Positions 22,204 through 34,350 of a stretch of DNA of 64,000 nucleotides are shown in pieces. The notes beneath the pieces are model-generated. The model saw nothing but the letters and a program-made list of their open reading frames with translations, searched no databases and had not been told where the DNA came from. Both the position numbers and the translations under genes were made by a program. Each line of letters begins with the position of its first letter. The first letter of the stretch is position 1. This DNA comes from Terfezia claveryi (taxonomy: Eukaryota; Ascomycota; Pezizomycetes; Pezizales; Pezizaceae), in contig WHUX01000058.1 of assembly GCA_015179025.1 (NCBI GenBank), positions 186,001 to 250,000 of the forward strand, read 5' to 3'.

Positions 22204-24876
22204 ATGAGGACGAGTAATGATTATGAAATGAGAGAGAAAACAAGTTACCTGTTTTGGAATCTCATACGATCAGTCGTGTACTTTTCTTCCCCGAGGCGAC
22301 AGTTGGACATATTGCAAGGGCTTTCCCCACTTCCTTAGTAGCATCGTTGATCACACCAAACTGTGCTTTTAGGTCGTCAAACGTCCAACTGGAAAAATGG
22401 CCTCTGGTTGGTTGACCCGACACTTATGATACATCTAAATGCTACTTCACCTTCAGGTGAATGCTGGTAAAGCTTGGACAGCTGATTCTTCTTGTCCTGT
22501 ACTTTGAGGGTGATGAGATCGAAGTCTTTGTGCCTTTAGGAAATTGAAATGAGTTTTAAAAAACTCAGTATACTGAGTTAAGAGCTTCATTCTAGAGAAA
22601 GGCTTCCGAAAATTCTACCCTAGTTCGAGTGAAGGTGGTTTCTTTCTACCGTATTTGAAGGTGCTGCTATACTTAACACCTTACAAACTATTGCCATACC
22701 ACACTATATTGTGACAACAGGAAACTTAGGTTAAGTAACTTGATAAGCTTCTCAATTCTTTTGAACACACTAGCGACAACTATTGAACACACTAGCGACA
22801 ACTAGAGAGGGGCTCCGGAAAGTGTTTTCCTAATCTAAAACCCGGCACTGGAAGGGGGAGCATGCAAAATGGCAAAATCGAAGTGGACTCTAACCTCCAC
22901 AAGAGGACTAATTCCAAGAGCCCACATTGAATCAACCCCCAGCCTCCTTTTTCGATTCTCACCTTCCTAACCCCCTCCTTTGCGGCACAGCTTGCAGCGC
23001 TCTGGGCCAGGGTGGAAGGATTGAGGGTCGTGGTGAAAAGCGTTGGGAATGCCTCAAAGAAAGGGCGCCGCGGATAGCGCGAGGGAGGGTTTTAGAGGTT
23101 AAAGGCATCAGGGGTTGTCCCTGAGAGAAGGGGGTTGAGGGTAACCACGGAGGACGGAGTTGAAAGGGGGTTGAGATACTAGCATGGCAAGCAATGTGTA
23201 TAGTTGACCGAGCCTGCATTCAGCATGCGACGGGCACCCAGGGAAAACTTCCCTAACCTCGAGACCAGAACGACCCCTGAAAGCTAAAAGGAGATATTGG
23301 AGCTGGAGGTCTCCATGGTGGTTGAGGAGTCTTAGGGCGATTCAGGGTAACGTACCGTAGTATGCTCAACTCCTCACGGTAATGAGGTAGCGCAAACTGT
23401 CATCAATACTGGGAAGTTTTGGGGTCTTTAGAAGGGGGAAAGTGCGTAGATATTTCCTAGGATCACCCTCAACCCTGCTTTAGTCGCGGTATTGAGCGCT
23501 AGACCTCAAATTTGCCGCTAGAATATCCAATTGAGGATTTACCCATCTGTGGCGGCTTCACATCCAAGACGCGTCTGTGCCCTGCCTGTTCAGAATATCA
23601 GAATGTGGTGGAATGAAAATTGGAACGGTCGAATCATACCTTGTCCGAAATCGTCCTTCTTTGCCTTCACAATACAAACCTTTCTCCCTGTGCGTAATGA
23701 CAACTTCAAACTATGAATGTTTTTGCCAGGTAAGACTCCTCTTCCACCAGAACCTCTGTATGAACATTATCGTGGTTGGATAATTGACCGAGATAGGCGA
23801 AAATTGGATCAATGAGTAACAAACTTTTTACCTCCTTTCCCGAGAGAATTTTCTCATAGATGTGGTTAGCTAGGCGTAGGTAATTATACAAGTTATCAGA
23901 GAAACTTCAATTCAAAGGTGACATCTTCTGTTAACAGGCCGTCCAGGCGGTAGAAAGCTGTATATTTCCCTAAGGGACATAGAAATACCCGGTTGAAGTT
24001 TCTCCATTTTTTATCTAACACTGTGTTCAGGTCTTCCATCGTCTCCGCCAATTGTACTCTGATGCTGGCTGCCAGTTTTTCGGGGGGGTTTCACAAAGAA
24101 AACTCAATATCGTGTGCATATCTGTAGGGACATATGGCGAGCAACCCAGAAACCTGGATGGATTCAAAGGTTGGGCAATCTCACGCGGGCTATGTAAGAA
24201 TATTCATCAGCATCAGACATCAGACGTCACCAGCAGAGAGAGCAGAGAGAGGCTTGAGTACCTGATAGGGCACGAGACCAAGTACCTAGGTAGTGGAGAT
24301 GTGCCAAGAGCCGACCCTATATGAATGAGGTGTTCCCACGAATCAGACTGAGATCCCACAGTGAGAATCTGGTAGGCTCGAGCCTCCACCCCTGGAAGTT
24401 CATTTGGTGTGACAAGTACGATAGACAGTATAACATAGACCTTTCTATATAAATCTTTATGATAGTCTGTGTAACATACTGTAGATCATTCTGTATAAAT
24501 CCTCAATAATCCGGTTGCATCCAAGTCATCATGATCACTGCAAACAAAATTGTTTTGAGTACCAGAGGAATCAAGCATGCAGGTATACCTCCAGAGAAAC
24601 CATAGGCTTGTAGTGCTAGATGGCCTTTCGATTGTTTCATTCAACATCCATATCCATCGGGCATCCTTATCAATTCTATATCCCTTGGCATCCTTATTGA
24701 ATATCTCTAGAATTTCTACCAGCTCCATATCTCTCAGTGCATAGCCCAGAGTTTATTCCTCTCTCTAGCGTCAGTTTCTCCACTCCCACCCGTCGTTGGT
24801 TCCTTTTCTCCTTAGGAACCCACTCCTCTCAGAAACTCTAAGAACCTACTCCTCTCCAAGCACTTCGAGTGATAAT
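22204..24876. other. intergenic, decayed repeats
   Basis: No gene seen. It holds a 22-bp tandem duplication (listed) and a segment at about 22835-23140 starting GCACTGGAAGGGGGAGCATG and ending TTGAGGGTAACC that resembles segments at 32347 and 42664. TTCAGGGTAAC occurs at 23343. Confidence 0.45.
22761..22804. repeat. 22-bp perfect tandem duplication
   Basis: TTGAACACACTAGCGACAAC plus TA occurs twice back to back (22761-22782, 22783-22804). Confidence 0.8.
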
Positions 24877-25984
24877 ATGGCTGCAACGGCAGTGTTTGGA
24901 AAGTAAGTGCTCGCTCACGGGGATCTGGGAAACCATCTGGCTAACACTTGGTGCGTTGTATTAGTATCGAGCAGGCACTGAAGGACCTGGATTCTCGTGG
25001 GATTACCAAGATCGAGTGCAATACCTGTAAGCGTCGTAAGGGCTTCCACGAGTACTCCAATAAACAGTTGCTCAACTACAAAAACTCAATTCACAATGGT
25101 GTGTAATATCTCAGAACGAGGTTGTCATGTTTGGTGGGTCCATTATGTGCTAACCGAACTCCATAGAGTATGCCCCTGCAGGACGCTGCCGCAAGACGGC
25201 CTCCTGTAAGGATTGTGTGAATGGAGGCGTCACGCACATTGAGTGCCAAGCTTGTGGCGTGGTTAAGCCATTGTCCAAATTCTTGAAGGTTCAGAGGCGC
25301 ATGCGGGACAAAGCGGTAAGTTTCCTCAGCTATATAAGACCCGGTCTAATATTAATTGTTCATATGCATGTATAGAGATGTAAGCGCTGTGTGCAACTTG
25401 ATCTTGAAACGGAACGTGGTTATGAGGTCGAGGACCCTGATGACTATGAAGGTGACGAAACTGGAGATGTAAGGCCCAACTGGGAGTTCTTTGGCCAGCA
25501 GATCCGAATATAGTGGCACTAGTCTAATAGTTCATGCTTGTCTTTATAGGATAGTGACGAGGATGTGGACTTCCCTCTCGGGACCAAGGGGTATGCCAAT
25601 GAGAGTGCTATTTGCCCAGTCAAGGACGGCGACAAAGATGTTGATGGTGGCATGGAAAAGGCTGTTGAGCAAATGAATATTGATGCTGCACCCGGATCCG
25701 CTCCCGTTGTGGGATCTGTTACTACTTCAACGGCCACGAGTGACGAATGGGCGTTAGTCAACAAAGCGGGCAAGGGTAAAAGCCTTAAACCAGGATATAC
25801 CCCAACGGCTTCCCAGAGATTTGGTGGTTGGGTCAAAGAAAAAAACAGACCGCCTGTGAATAACGAATGGGGAGTGGGGGCCTGCGCGGGTGGTCAGCCG
25901 AGGTGGTTCAAGAAGAAGGATGGCGGCAAAAAGCATAGCGACTTTGAGGATGATCTGGATGAGGATGATGGCGAGGAGATCTAA
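24877..25984 (+). CDS. Stc1-domain protein (RNAi/heterochromatin adaptor-like)
   Basis: Seen: five exons, 24877-24902, 24965-25098, 25167-25315, 25376-25468 and 25550-25984, all GT-AG; introns 1 and 2 have CTAAC branch sites. The product is 278 residues. Residues ~25-108 hold four CxxC pairs (C27/C30, C67/C70, C80/C83, C105/C108) with YSNKQLLNYKNSIH and APAGRC between, the pattern of the fungal Stc1 domain. The rest is acidic and low in complexity (EDPDDYEGDETGD..), with W-containing blocks near the end (DEWALVNKAGKGK, RFGGWVKEKN, PRWFKKKDGG) and a DDLDEDDGEE tail. Known: S. pombe Stc1 bridges Argonaute to the Clr4 methyltransferase complex; its tandem zinc fingers bind Ago1. Inferred: nuclear role in small-RNA silencing. 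Confidence 0.85.
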
Positions 25985-28300
25985 CCGGCTCAGTGTTTAA
26001 TTGTACCTCTGAGCAATTCCGACTACGTACCAAGCAAACTCCCTCAATGGTGGGAGTAGAATGGTTGATCTTCGCTAGCCAGGTACTCGGATACTGGAAC
26101 GCTTTTATTTTCCTTCTTCTTACTTTTCATTCATCATTTCTTAGTATTTTCGGATAATGTTTTTGACGTTTAGGTGCCGGGGGATACATCTCACAAAATC
26201 TAGCGCTCTGGGGTTGTTATTCTCATTGTAAAGCTCATGTACTCTGTCCTAGGTGCAACAAGTTTCTCCTTTTGAAGTTTGTAGGGTACTTGAACACCAT
26301 TAGTAACTCCCTCATCCGCTTTTCTCATTTTTTCAGGACTCATGCAGAAACACGTGTACCTTGATTGCTCTTTTATGTTTTACGGGAATGATCTGGACCA
26401 ACAACATCTATGAGTAGCCACAGCTTCATTGATCCTCATAGATGCCCCCCTTATTCCCCCCCTCCCAGGCGCCAGCATAAACTAGCAGAATATGTTGTAT
26501 GGGATATCCGTAGCCTCGATCTGAGATACCGGTATCTGTCAAGCAGTCACGGGTACTTAGGACAAAATCATAAGAGCAAGACTTCTTAGAAGTCACAAAC
26601 TAAAAGTCCATGTTTACAACTATGGGTACAGCTGAAACAAACAAAACAAACATTGCCGACGAAGAAACATGGCAACAAAACATCAGGTGATCACCCTAGT
26701 TTCACGACCAAGTACAACAAGTCGAAGGCTAACTTCAACCAATTGCAAGACGTATTTTATAAGAGGACCACTTCAATCACGTATGAGCAACCACTTGACT
26801 GCATCTCAAAACGAAATCTCCGATTTATCTTGGCTCCTCTCTACTAAGTTTATCATGATACATAGGTACTTATGTACAACACATGGCACAAACATTCAGA
26901 GGTCGCGAAATGCCTGTAACTACTCAGCCTCGGAAAGTTGCAGGAGACAGAGAAAGAGATAAATCTTGCTTTTGCTCATGAAAGGCTGGGTCTGCATGAA
27001 AGATCCCCCTGTGGTCATCCTGTGGATGGGTACATGTGGCCCAATTTTTGCCAACTCATCAAGAGGCGCAAGTTTCGAGGGGTTCTAAATAAAAGGGTGT
27101 CGATGAGTTGTTGCACGAATCAGTGTACGGGGTGGAAACGTCAGAGGAGATGCTAAGAAGATCTACCTAGGTACATCGAGAAGAGCGGCGCCATATTGTT
27201 CTGGTCCCATCGGTTTATGCACGATCTGGTGATGATGGATGTACCCTGAAGTACCTACTCTTCCTCCGGTTTCTCTGGTTTTGTTACTTTACTAAGCCTT
27301 CCCATTGATACAGATACAGAGCTTCAAGTCTTTCACTCTGTGCTGGCCATGTACAAAACCCGAGACTATAGGAATTACAGCTCATTGGCCAACTGCCCGA
27401 ACTCGTCCTCTGCGGGGACAAGCAGAACTCTGGGATACTAAGTAGCTGCATGCTCGGCCTCATGCACTCATGCTTCGAAAGGCGCTGAAACGACCAAATT
27501 AACCGGCATTGCGCGACACCGTTTCAGAAAAGAATCCGCGGTGATGGGGGTCAAAATCTTGCTGTTTGGTACGAAGGCAAAATATCAACATTTCTAACAT
27601 TTCTTCACCCACGCCACGGGTTTTGTGGGTCGTGATTCTAAGTGGACAGTGCGCTTCACAGCCCTATCTTGGAAAAAGAAACAATTAATATAGTGCGTGG
27701 CTGGGAAGGGAGGGGGGGCGTGGGAAGCACCGACTCGTGTGCTGTTCGTCCTTGCTACCGTGCCGAGGGGCTTTGAGGCCGTGTTTTGGTATGATGTTTT
27801 CCTACTGCCTATTCTACCCATTCTGTTGATACTTCAGCTGTGGGTATAGTCCTATGGGGTTATGTATCATCATCACCCATTGCATCGACTCCATCTCGCC
27901 CTCCTCCTTTCTAAAGGGATACCCTGATGCCTACAATATCATTATACATACCTACTCTGCGTACCAGTAGGTACTCTGCTCTACCCTTCTCCAGGGACCA
28001 GGAAGGCTACAGCTCCAGGCCAGTCGACATCCAAACCCCCCCCCTAGTCCAGCTGCCTAATCCCAGTCCCAGTCCCAGTCCCAGTCTTCAGTCCAGGTCC
28101 ACCTCATCAGCACACTCGCTCCACACGCATCCCATCTGGGCACGCATTCACTTATTAGTTATTCAATTAAACAACTCTCCCTCGTTAACCCAATTCTGTC
28201 CATTTTCCCTTTCTAAGCGAGAAGCTTGCAGCGGCCGTTCTCCCTTCCCTCCTCACAAACCCGTGGACTGCTCTATTATGCTCTTGGGTTTCTTCTGTGC
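25985..28300. other. intergenic, no convincing gene
   Basis: Open frames at 26653-27156 and 27594-27821 lack coding character. CT-rich tracts and a (CCCAGT)n run at about 28064-28086 lead toward the next gene and may be its promoter or 5' leader. Confidence 0.4.
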
Positions 28301-28882
28301 CTCGATTCTTACCTCAGTTCATGATTCCATTCGCGATTGCTGCTGCTCACCCTCTTGTTTCCCGCTGCCTGTTCTCCGCCGAGACGTGTAGGTGGAATCG
28401 CTACATATAATCCCAGACTTTACTTCAGCCGACCGGAAGGCTTGCAATTGGAATTGTTTGTGGGACGATTACGCTTTCTGCCGCTGAATATCGTGGCTAC
28501 TCGCTTGCGTGGTGGTGCGTGGCTGCCCTGGTGCTACCTTACATCGAAGACATATCTCGGTTTGTTTGAGCGAGCAATCGAGGCGAAAAAGAAGGAGCAA
28601 CGGGGGGATATATCGCAGAGACCGAAGGCGATCCAGCGACAAGAGAAAAAAAAAAATACGGCACTTGAAGTATCTCTCGTGTTGTTTCTCCATCCAGCTC
28701 TGGTCGCAAGCAAGGCCAGGCTCTCACAGCCAGGGTTCACAGCGAATCACCTCCCACGCACACCCAGCCACCCTGGACGCGACTAACATAGCACACCCGC
28801 CGTCTGCACCACCTCCAACCCCCCCCTTCCCTCCTCCTCAACAACCACAACCATTCCCCCTCCAACCTCCAAAATCACCATC

Positions 28883-30999
28883 TTGTCTTCTTCGTCCCCC
28901 TCGTCCTCGTCGTACACGCCGACGAGGGCAGAGTTCCACCGCCATAGGCAATCCTATCGGGGCGCAGAATCACCTACGCAAACTCAATCCGTTCCCGATC
29001 GAATCAACCGGCGTCCTCGCACTCACGTTTCGAGGCGAACCGCATCAGCAATCCTGTACGCCCTAGAGGAAGCAATTCGCTCCCCGCATCCCTTCACGGC
29101 CGATCTGATTGAGGAAAACGCTCCAATGGCCGCTTTAATGTCGTCACAGCCACCTTGTCCAGTACCTGTGTCGCAGTATACTCATTCGTCTGGGGTGAGC
29201 GGGGGTGGGGGAGGAGGGGTGACTTCCCCACGGTCAACAGCATCGGCATCGGCGGGACAGCAGGCACAAAATCTCCACTCTGTGTTGCGCTCTCCGACAA
29301 GCGATCAACAGCAAACGCGTCCACCCCGCACTGTCAGAGTGCAGCAGCCACCCAGTGGAAGTGCTCATGTCGAGGCGAGCTCTCAAGGGCGACCTCGTAC
29401 GGGTGGAAGCGGTGGAGGGGCACCACAACACAGACCCCGCCATCCTCCGACAAGCTCTCAGCCACAGCCTCAGCCTACCTCCCATCCCCACTCAGGATCT
29501 CGTTCTGGGGTCAATCCCACTGGGAGCCTGAATGGTATCATTAATAATAATGTTAACAATAACTCTAATACTAGCTCACGCCCAGAACCCCCCCACGAGA
29601 ATCATCTCAAAGTCGTTCAACCAATGCAGCTGCGGGAAATACTCGCAATTCAAGCTTCCCCCACGCTTTTGAAAGATGGGAAATGCTATCATCACGTTGG
29701 GAAGGTTTGACTGGTTATTGGATCTCCAAATTGGAGCAGAACCGCCATGAGCTTGCCAACATGCCACTGGAACAGCAGATGAGTCGACAAATTACAGACC
29801 TGTCCGCGGCAGGAGCAAACCTGTTTCATGCGGTTGTCGAACTACAGCGACTCCGTGCCTCCTCAGAGAGGAAATTCCAACGTTGGTTTTTTGAGACCCG
29901 TGCCGACCAGGAACGTTCACGGGAGATGAGCTCAGAATTGGAAGCTACTCTACGGGTGGAAAGGCAAAAGAGGGCAGATGCCATGGCAGTTGTTGCACGC
30001 TTGGAAAAGGAGAAATCTACTGCCGAGAAATTGGTCGAGGAATACCGCAGGGAATTACAGATATCAAGGGAGGAGTGCCGTCGTTCATGGGAGGAATTGG
30101 GAAGGAGGGAGCAGGAAGAAAGGGAAAGGAGAAATAGTCTAAGAGAAGGAAATCCTACCCTAGTCGGTGATTTCCAAGTTCTTCCCATGCCAATGCCAGG
30201 CATGCCTAGTAGGCCTAGCGGGTCTGGTCGACCGCAAACTTCTGCAGGTGGTCATCACGATCAACATGACCAGTCACATGTTCCAGGGCCACACTCAGGT
30301 AGCCAAGCACAGTCCTCGACGGCTGGTGCTACTGCTCCTAGTAGCTCTCAGCATGGAAGTCGCTCTCCGGTAGCTTACCCTCCCCTACAGGGTATGCCAA
30401 ATCAGGGCCCTGGAACATCGTCCTCCCAACACCAACAGTTTTACCAGCATGAAACCAATCCCGGAATTGGCTTGGAACAAAATCGCCCCTACAGCGCCGG
30501 TGCAGAGTCGATTGTAACAAACGAACAAGAAGAACTTCAGGACTTGAACTATGTGCTCGACTATCCTACCTCCCCAGATTACCAACAGCAACGACGCCGC
30601 CGCCCTGATTCCGTGACCGAAACTGACATGAGTGATGAGGAAGCTATCAATACCGTTCCTGGAGCCGAGTACGGCGGAAATCTCGCAGTTGAATACCAGC
30701 GCGACGAGGATGGGCACCTGGTTTTGGACTCTAAGGGGGATCCGATCATCGTGAGCTATAGGCACAGTAGAATTGATCCTGAGGATGCGATCTATCCGGA
30801 TTATGATGGGAGTGGGTATGGTGCACCGATACAGGCACCAAATCCACCGATGGGTGGTGGCTACGGAGGATATGGCTATGGAGGAGGCTATGGGCCTGGC
30901 TGGGAAGGAATTACAAGACATCATCATCCAACGAGGTTGAGTGATGTAGTAGAGGAGGAGGAACGGACACATACGAGTGCTAGTAATAGGTCGAGATAG
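28883..30999 (+). CDS. Pro/Gln/Ser-rich coiled-coil protein; start and one junction unresolved
   Basis: Seen: frame A (28883-29710) begins at TTG, not ATG, and carries a conserved-looking block RRTASAILYALEEAIRSPHP (about 29028-29100), then Gln/Pro/Ser/Gly-rich sequence. Frame B reads from about 29575 to 30999 (..NSSFPHAFERWEMLSSRWEG..), then a coiled coil (ERKFQRWFFETRADQERSRE..EELGRREQEERERR), a disordered Gln/Pro/His-rich stretch and a Gly/Tyr-rich tail. A and B must join by an intron whose length leaves remainder 2 on division by 3. The best candidate is 29510-29574 (GTCAAT..CTAG, 65 nt); 29535-29599 is second. No ATG occurs in any frame between about 28330 and 29125, so the start codon lies in an unseen upstream exon or the gene is damaged. 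I recall similar fungal proteins of unknown function. Confidence 0.6.
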
Positions 31000-33920
31000 A
31001 ACGAGAGAGGAGACCCCGCGGGGGCGGCTAGTCGGGATGGTATTGCTAGTTGAAATGAGGCAATTATTGGGATATCGGGGTTTGCTAAAGCGGAGGGACC
31101 TTGGAATAAGGCAAATTATTTACTGAGAGTAGGCGGAGATAGCATTGACTTAGAGCAATTTAAGAGCAGGGAGTGGACTGGTGACGGCGGGGAATGAGGT
31201 CAACCATGATTTGTGTTTGGTTATTCTCATTTAATTGCGCGTGTGTGTGTGGTACATCTTGCTGGCACCTGTTGATTGAGAGTTTCCATTTCAAAGCGAG
31301 GGCGGCGGCGTAACTTTTTCTTCTCTTCTTGTTTCTAGTCGATGGTATTCTTTCTTTTCGAAGAGATGGGACTCGAAATAAGCTGTGTTTAGTTTTTATT
31401 TTAGGTTTCTTTTTGCTTCTATAACTACTACTATTACATTGCTTGACATTGTGTTCTCTCTACTCTTAATGGTTCTAATAGACGTGTTTCCGTGTTTTAA
31501 TAATTTTTTTTTTGTGTTTTTTCCTTCAAAGAGAAGATGAAGAATTGGCGATTTCGTTGTACACTCTCCAGCTGATTTTAAAAGTAATAAAAGGTCTCCC
31601 TTTAAGTCCCGGCGAAGAAACGGGGGAAAGGAAGAGAGGGGGGGTGAGGGGTTCTGAGACTTGTTTATGTACAGTTATCTATGTAAGTGGTTGGGGCCGA
31701 TGAACAATTGAAACTACTTGTACATATCCTTTTGTTCAACAGCAAACTCTGTATTGCTTGAGGTTAAATATGGGCAAGGAAATCTAAAGTTACTTTAGAA
31801 GAGGATAGGAGGAAAAGCAATCATTCTCTTTTTTTTTCTTTTTTCCTTTTTTTCCCCCTTTCTCTACACTCATCATACTTCGCAGCTGCTAAAAAACTAT
31901 TTTATCCTCTGGCTTTATCTAGCTTCAGATATTGTTAGATTTTGTGATTCCCTGGCTGTACTCTTGCCCAAGTTATACATACCAAAGGATATACTGTATG
32001 TTTAAAGAAGATGATATGAGTCCATTCCCAAGCTGTGAAACAATTTTTTTCTGTCCCATGCAAGCTTTAATTTATTTTAATCAGCCACAACGTTGTATAA
32101 GTACATGTCTCAGAAACCGACTGGGGTTGTTCACCAAATTCCTCGATATATCCCTGTACATGTATAGATGTGAGAGATATTCTGGCATCCAGTCAGGATC
32201 AACCCAATACCCAGTCCCGCTCCTTTCAATTATGAACCTTCCCAGTGACTCCCATCTACTGCCCATATAGGCCGAATATCCCGCCAGACGAGTCCATGGC
32301 TACTTGAGGCTTCTACCTGGCATCTATGTATATCCATGTCAAATCAGCACTGAAAGGGGGAGCATGCAACATCGAAGGAGGGGATACTACCGCAAAATAA
32401 CCAATTCCGTCACCAATTCTCCACTCGGCCCCCCTCCCTCAACTCAGCATCCTCAACCATCATGAGGAGACCTTCAACTCCAAAATAGACCGTCCCCCTC
32501 TCAGGTTTCGAAGATTGTTTTGGTCGAGGTCTGGTGCCCCCTCTGGTGCTTCGCGGGCAGCCTCATCCAGCATCACTGCCGTGGAGAAAGTACCGCGGAT
32601 AAGGGGGCACGAAGGGGTGGGGAAACATACTAATGGACCACGTGGGGAAGGGACCGGGGATGATTGCGCCAGACAATACCGTTCCGCCAGGCTAAGCGAT
32701 CATGCGAACGTCATTTTCCTCTACCTCAATTCCGGAATTCACTGGGGAGGGGAACAATGAATCGGTCCGCATATGGCTATCCTGCCCGGAGTTGGAGTTG
32801 TTCGAACGTTGGTGTCCTGGTCGCGGTCATAAGCGGGCGCAAATCTGCCTCAACGGGCACGAAAGAAATATTAGCTTCCCCGCCTTCTGCAAGGGGCTAA
32901 CGGCTCGCCAAGTGGAGCGCCTCCTCCGCCACCTCTACCGACGGGACCGACTTCTTATGAGGCCCATTATTCCCACTTGTAGCAAAGAGGCCGTTTAAAC
33001 CGTCGCGGGTTGGGCTGAGAGCGCCGCCGAGACTATACCCCAAATGATCGAGATGAAAGCAGCTGTCGATGCCGCCTCATCCAATGACAGCGCCATACCT
33101 AATTTGAGGTGGGGAGAAAGCCGTTATAGGGGTTCTTTACATTATTACACATGTACTAGCAATAGTTTGAATGCAGACACGGATATTGCCGCAAGTTTTG
33201 CCGGCCCGGAGCCTGGGCTAAAGGCGCCGGGATTGTTTCTCGGTCTCGGTGAGTTGAGGGTAACCGATGGAGGCCGCGTACCTCGGTGGGGGATATGAGG
33301 CCCATCAGGGAGAAAATACCCAAACGGGGCATCTCAGCATCATTCAAGAAGGTGTCTTGGCTTGTATGTACCTAGGTGAGTAGGATTCTTCAGCCTGATG
33401 TACCCTCTATGCGGGCGGCGGATTAACTTGCCTCACACTTCAAATTCCTGCTCGTCATACCGTCCCCAAGGACGGTGCATACGAGCGCTGATATCTTTTT
33501 TTTTTTTTTTTCTTTTGATTTTGATGATTTTAAAAAGAAAAAAAGGCTTCTCAGCATCTTCGCGCCGCTGTCACTTTCGCCAGTTCAATGCTGCAATTTG
33601 GTATCTTGGGGGCCACAGTAGTACGTATCATCTTTGGTTTTTTTTTCTCGCATAGAGTTTCATGGCCCCATGTTCATACCCACCCGACCTATTGAAGGTG
33701 GGGAGTGGGAGGGGGGTTTCCTTCCTTGAACGGTGCGTGCAGTACTTGTACAGTACTCCGTACATTACCAACGTATCCTGTTTGAGAGGTATTTTTCCTG
33801 TCGGGTCAATATTGCGAGGATGTATGTAGACATATCCATCCATTGTTAAACTCTATGAAAGGAATTGAGTTTTGGAATGAAATGAATAAACGGTCCTCAT
33901 TACTGTACTGAAAGGAAAAA

Positions 33921-33941
33921 TATATATATATATATATATAT
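33921..33941. repeat. (TA)n microsatellite
   Basis: About ten uninterrupted TA units. Confidence 0.95.
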
Positions 33942-34326
33942 GCACTTCAATGTAGCTGCAGTACAGCCCCAACGAATCCTACAGTTTAGTTTCTAAGTTA
34001 TAAGTGACCAGATGGGGCCCAACTGAGATGGACATTATTTGGATCTCATGGTATTATTCGGTCCTTGACATGCATAACTTCCACGACTAAGTACAATTCA
34101 GGTATTGGTCATCCCATAGCCCTCCCCCCCCCCCCTCCTTTCCTCTGGCTACCTAATAATTTCTTCTCGTCTTACGCGGTACGGTCCGAGTTCTACATTG
34201 CATTGCATTTGCCTCGCATGCTCAGCTGTACATCTCAGATCGCTTATCCATCTGTTTTTATCCGTTGTTTGGGTTCGCTTGTTGACCGGTACGTAAACCT
34301 CCTATCTATCTACTATTTTGTCCAGC

Positions 34327-34350
34327 TTTTTTTTTTTTTTTTTTTTTTTT
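34327..34350. repeat. poly-T run of 24
   Basis: An uninterrupted T run; read on the minus strand it could be a retroelement A-tail, but no body is recognisable next to it. Confidence 0.9.

Noticed and set aside
29155..29544. 129-codon plus-strand frame overlapping the Pro/Gln-rich gene
   Set aside because: It is in the frame used further downstream but stops before it and its composition is not protein-like; the overlapping frame A is better.
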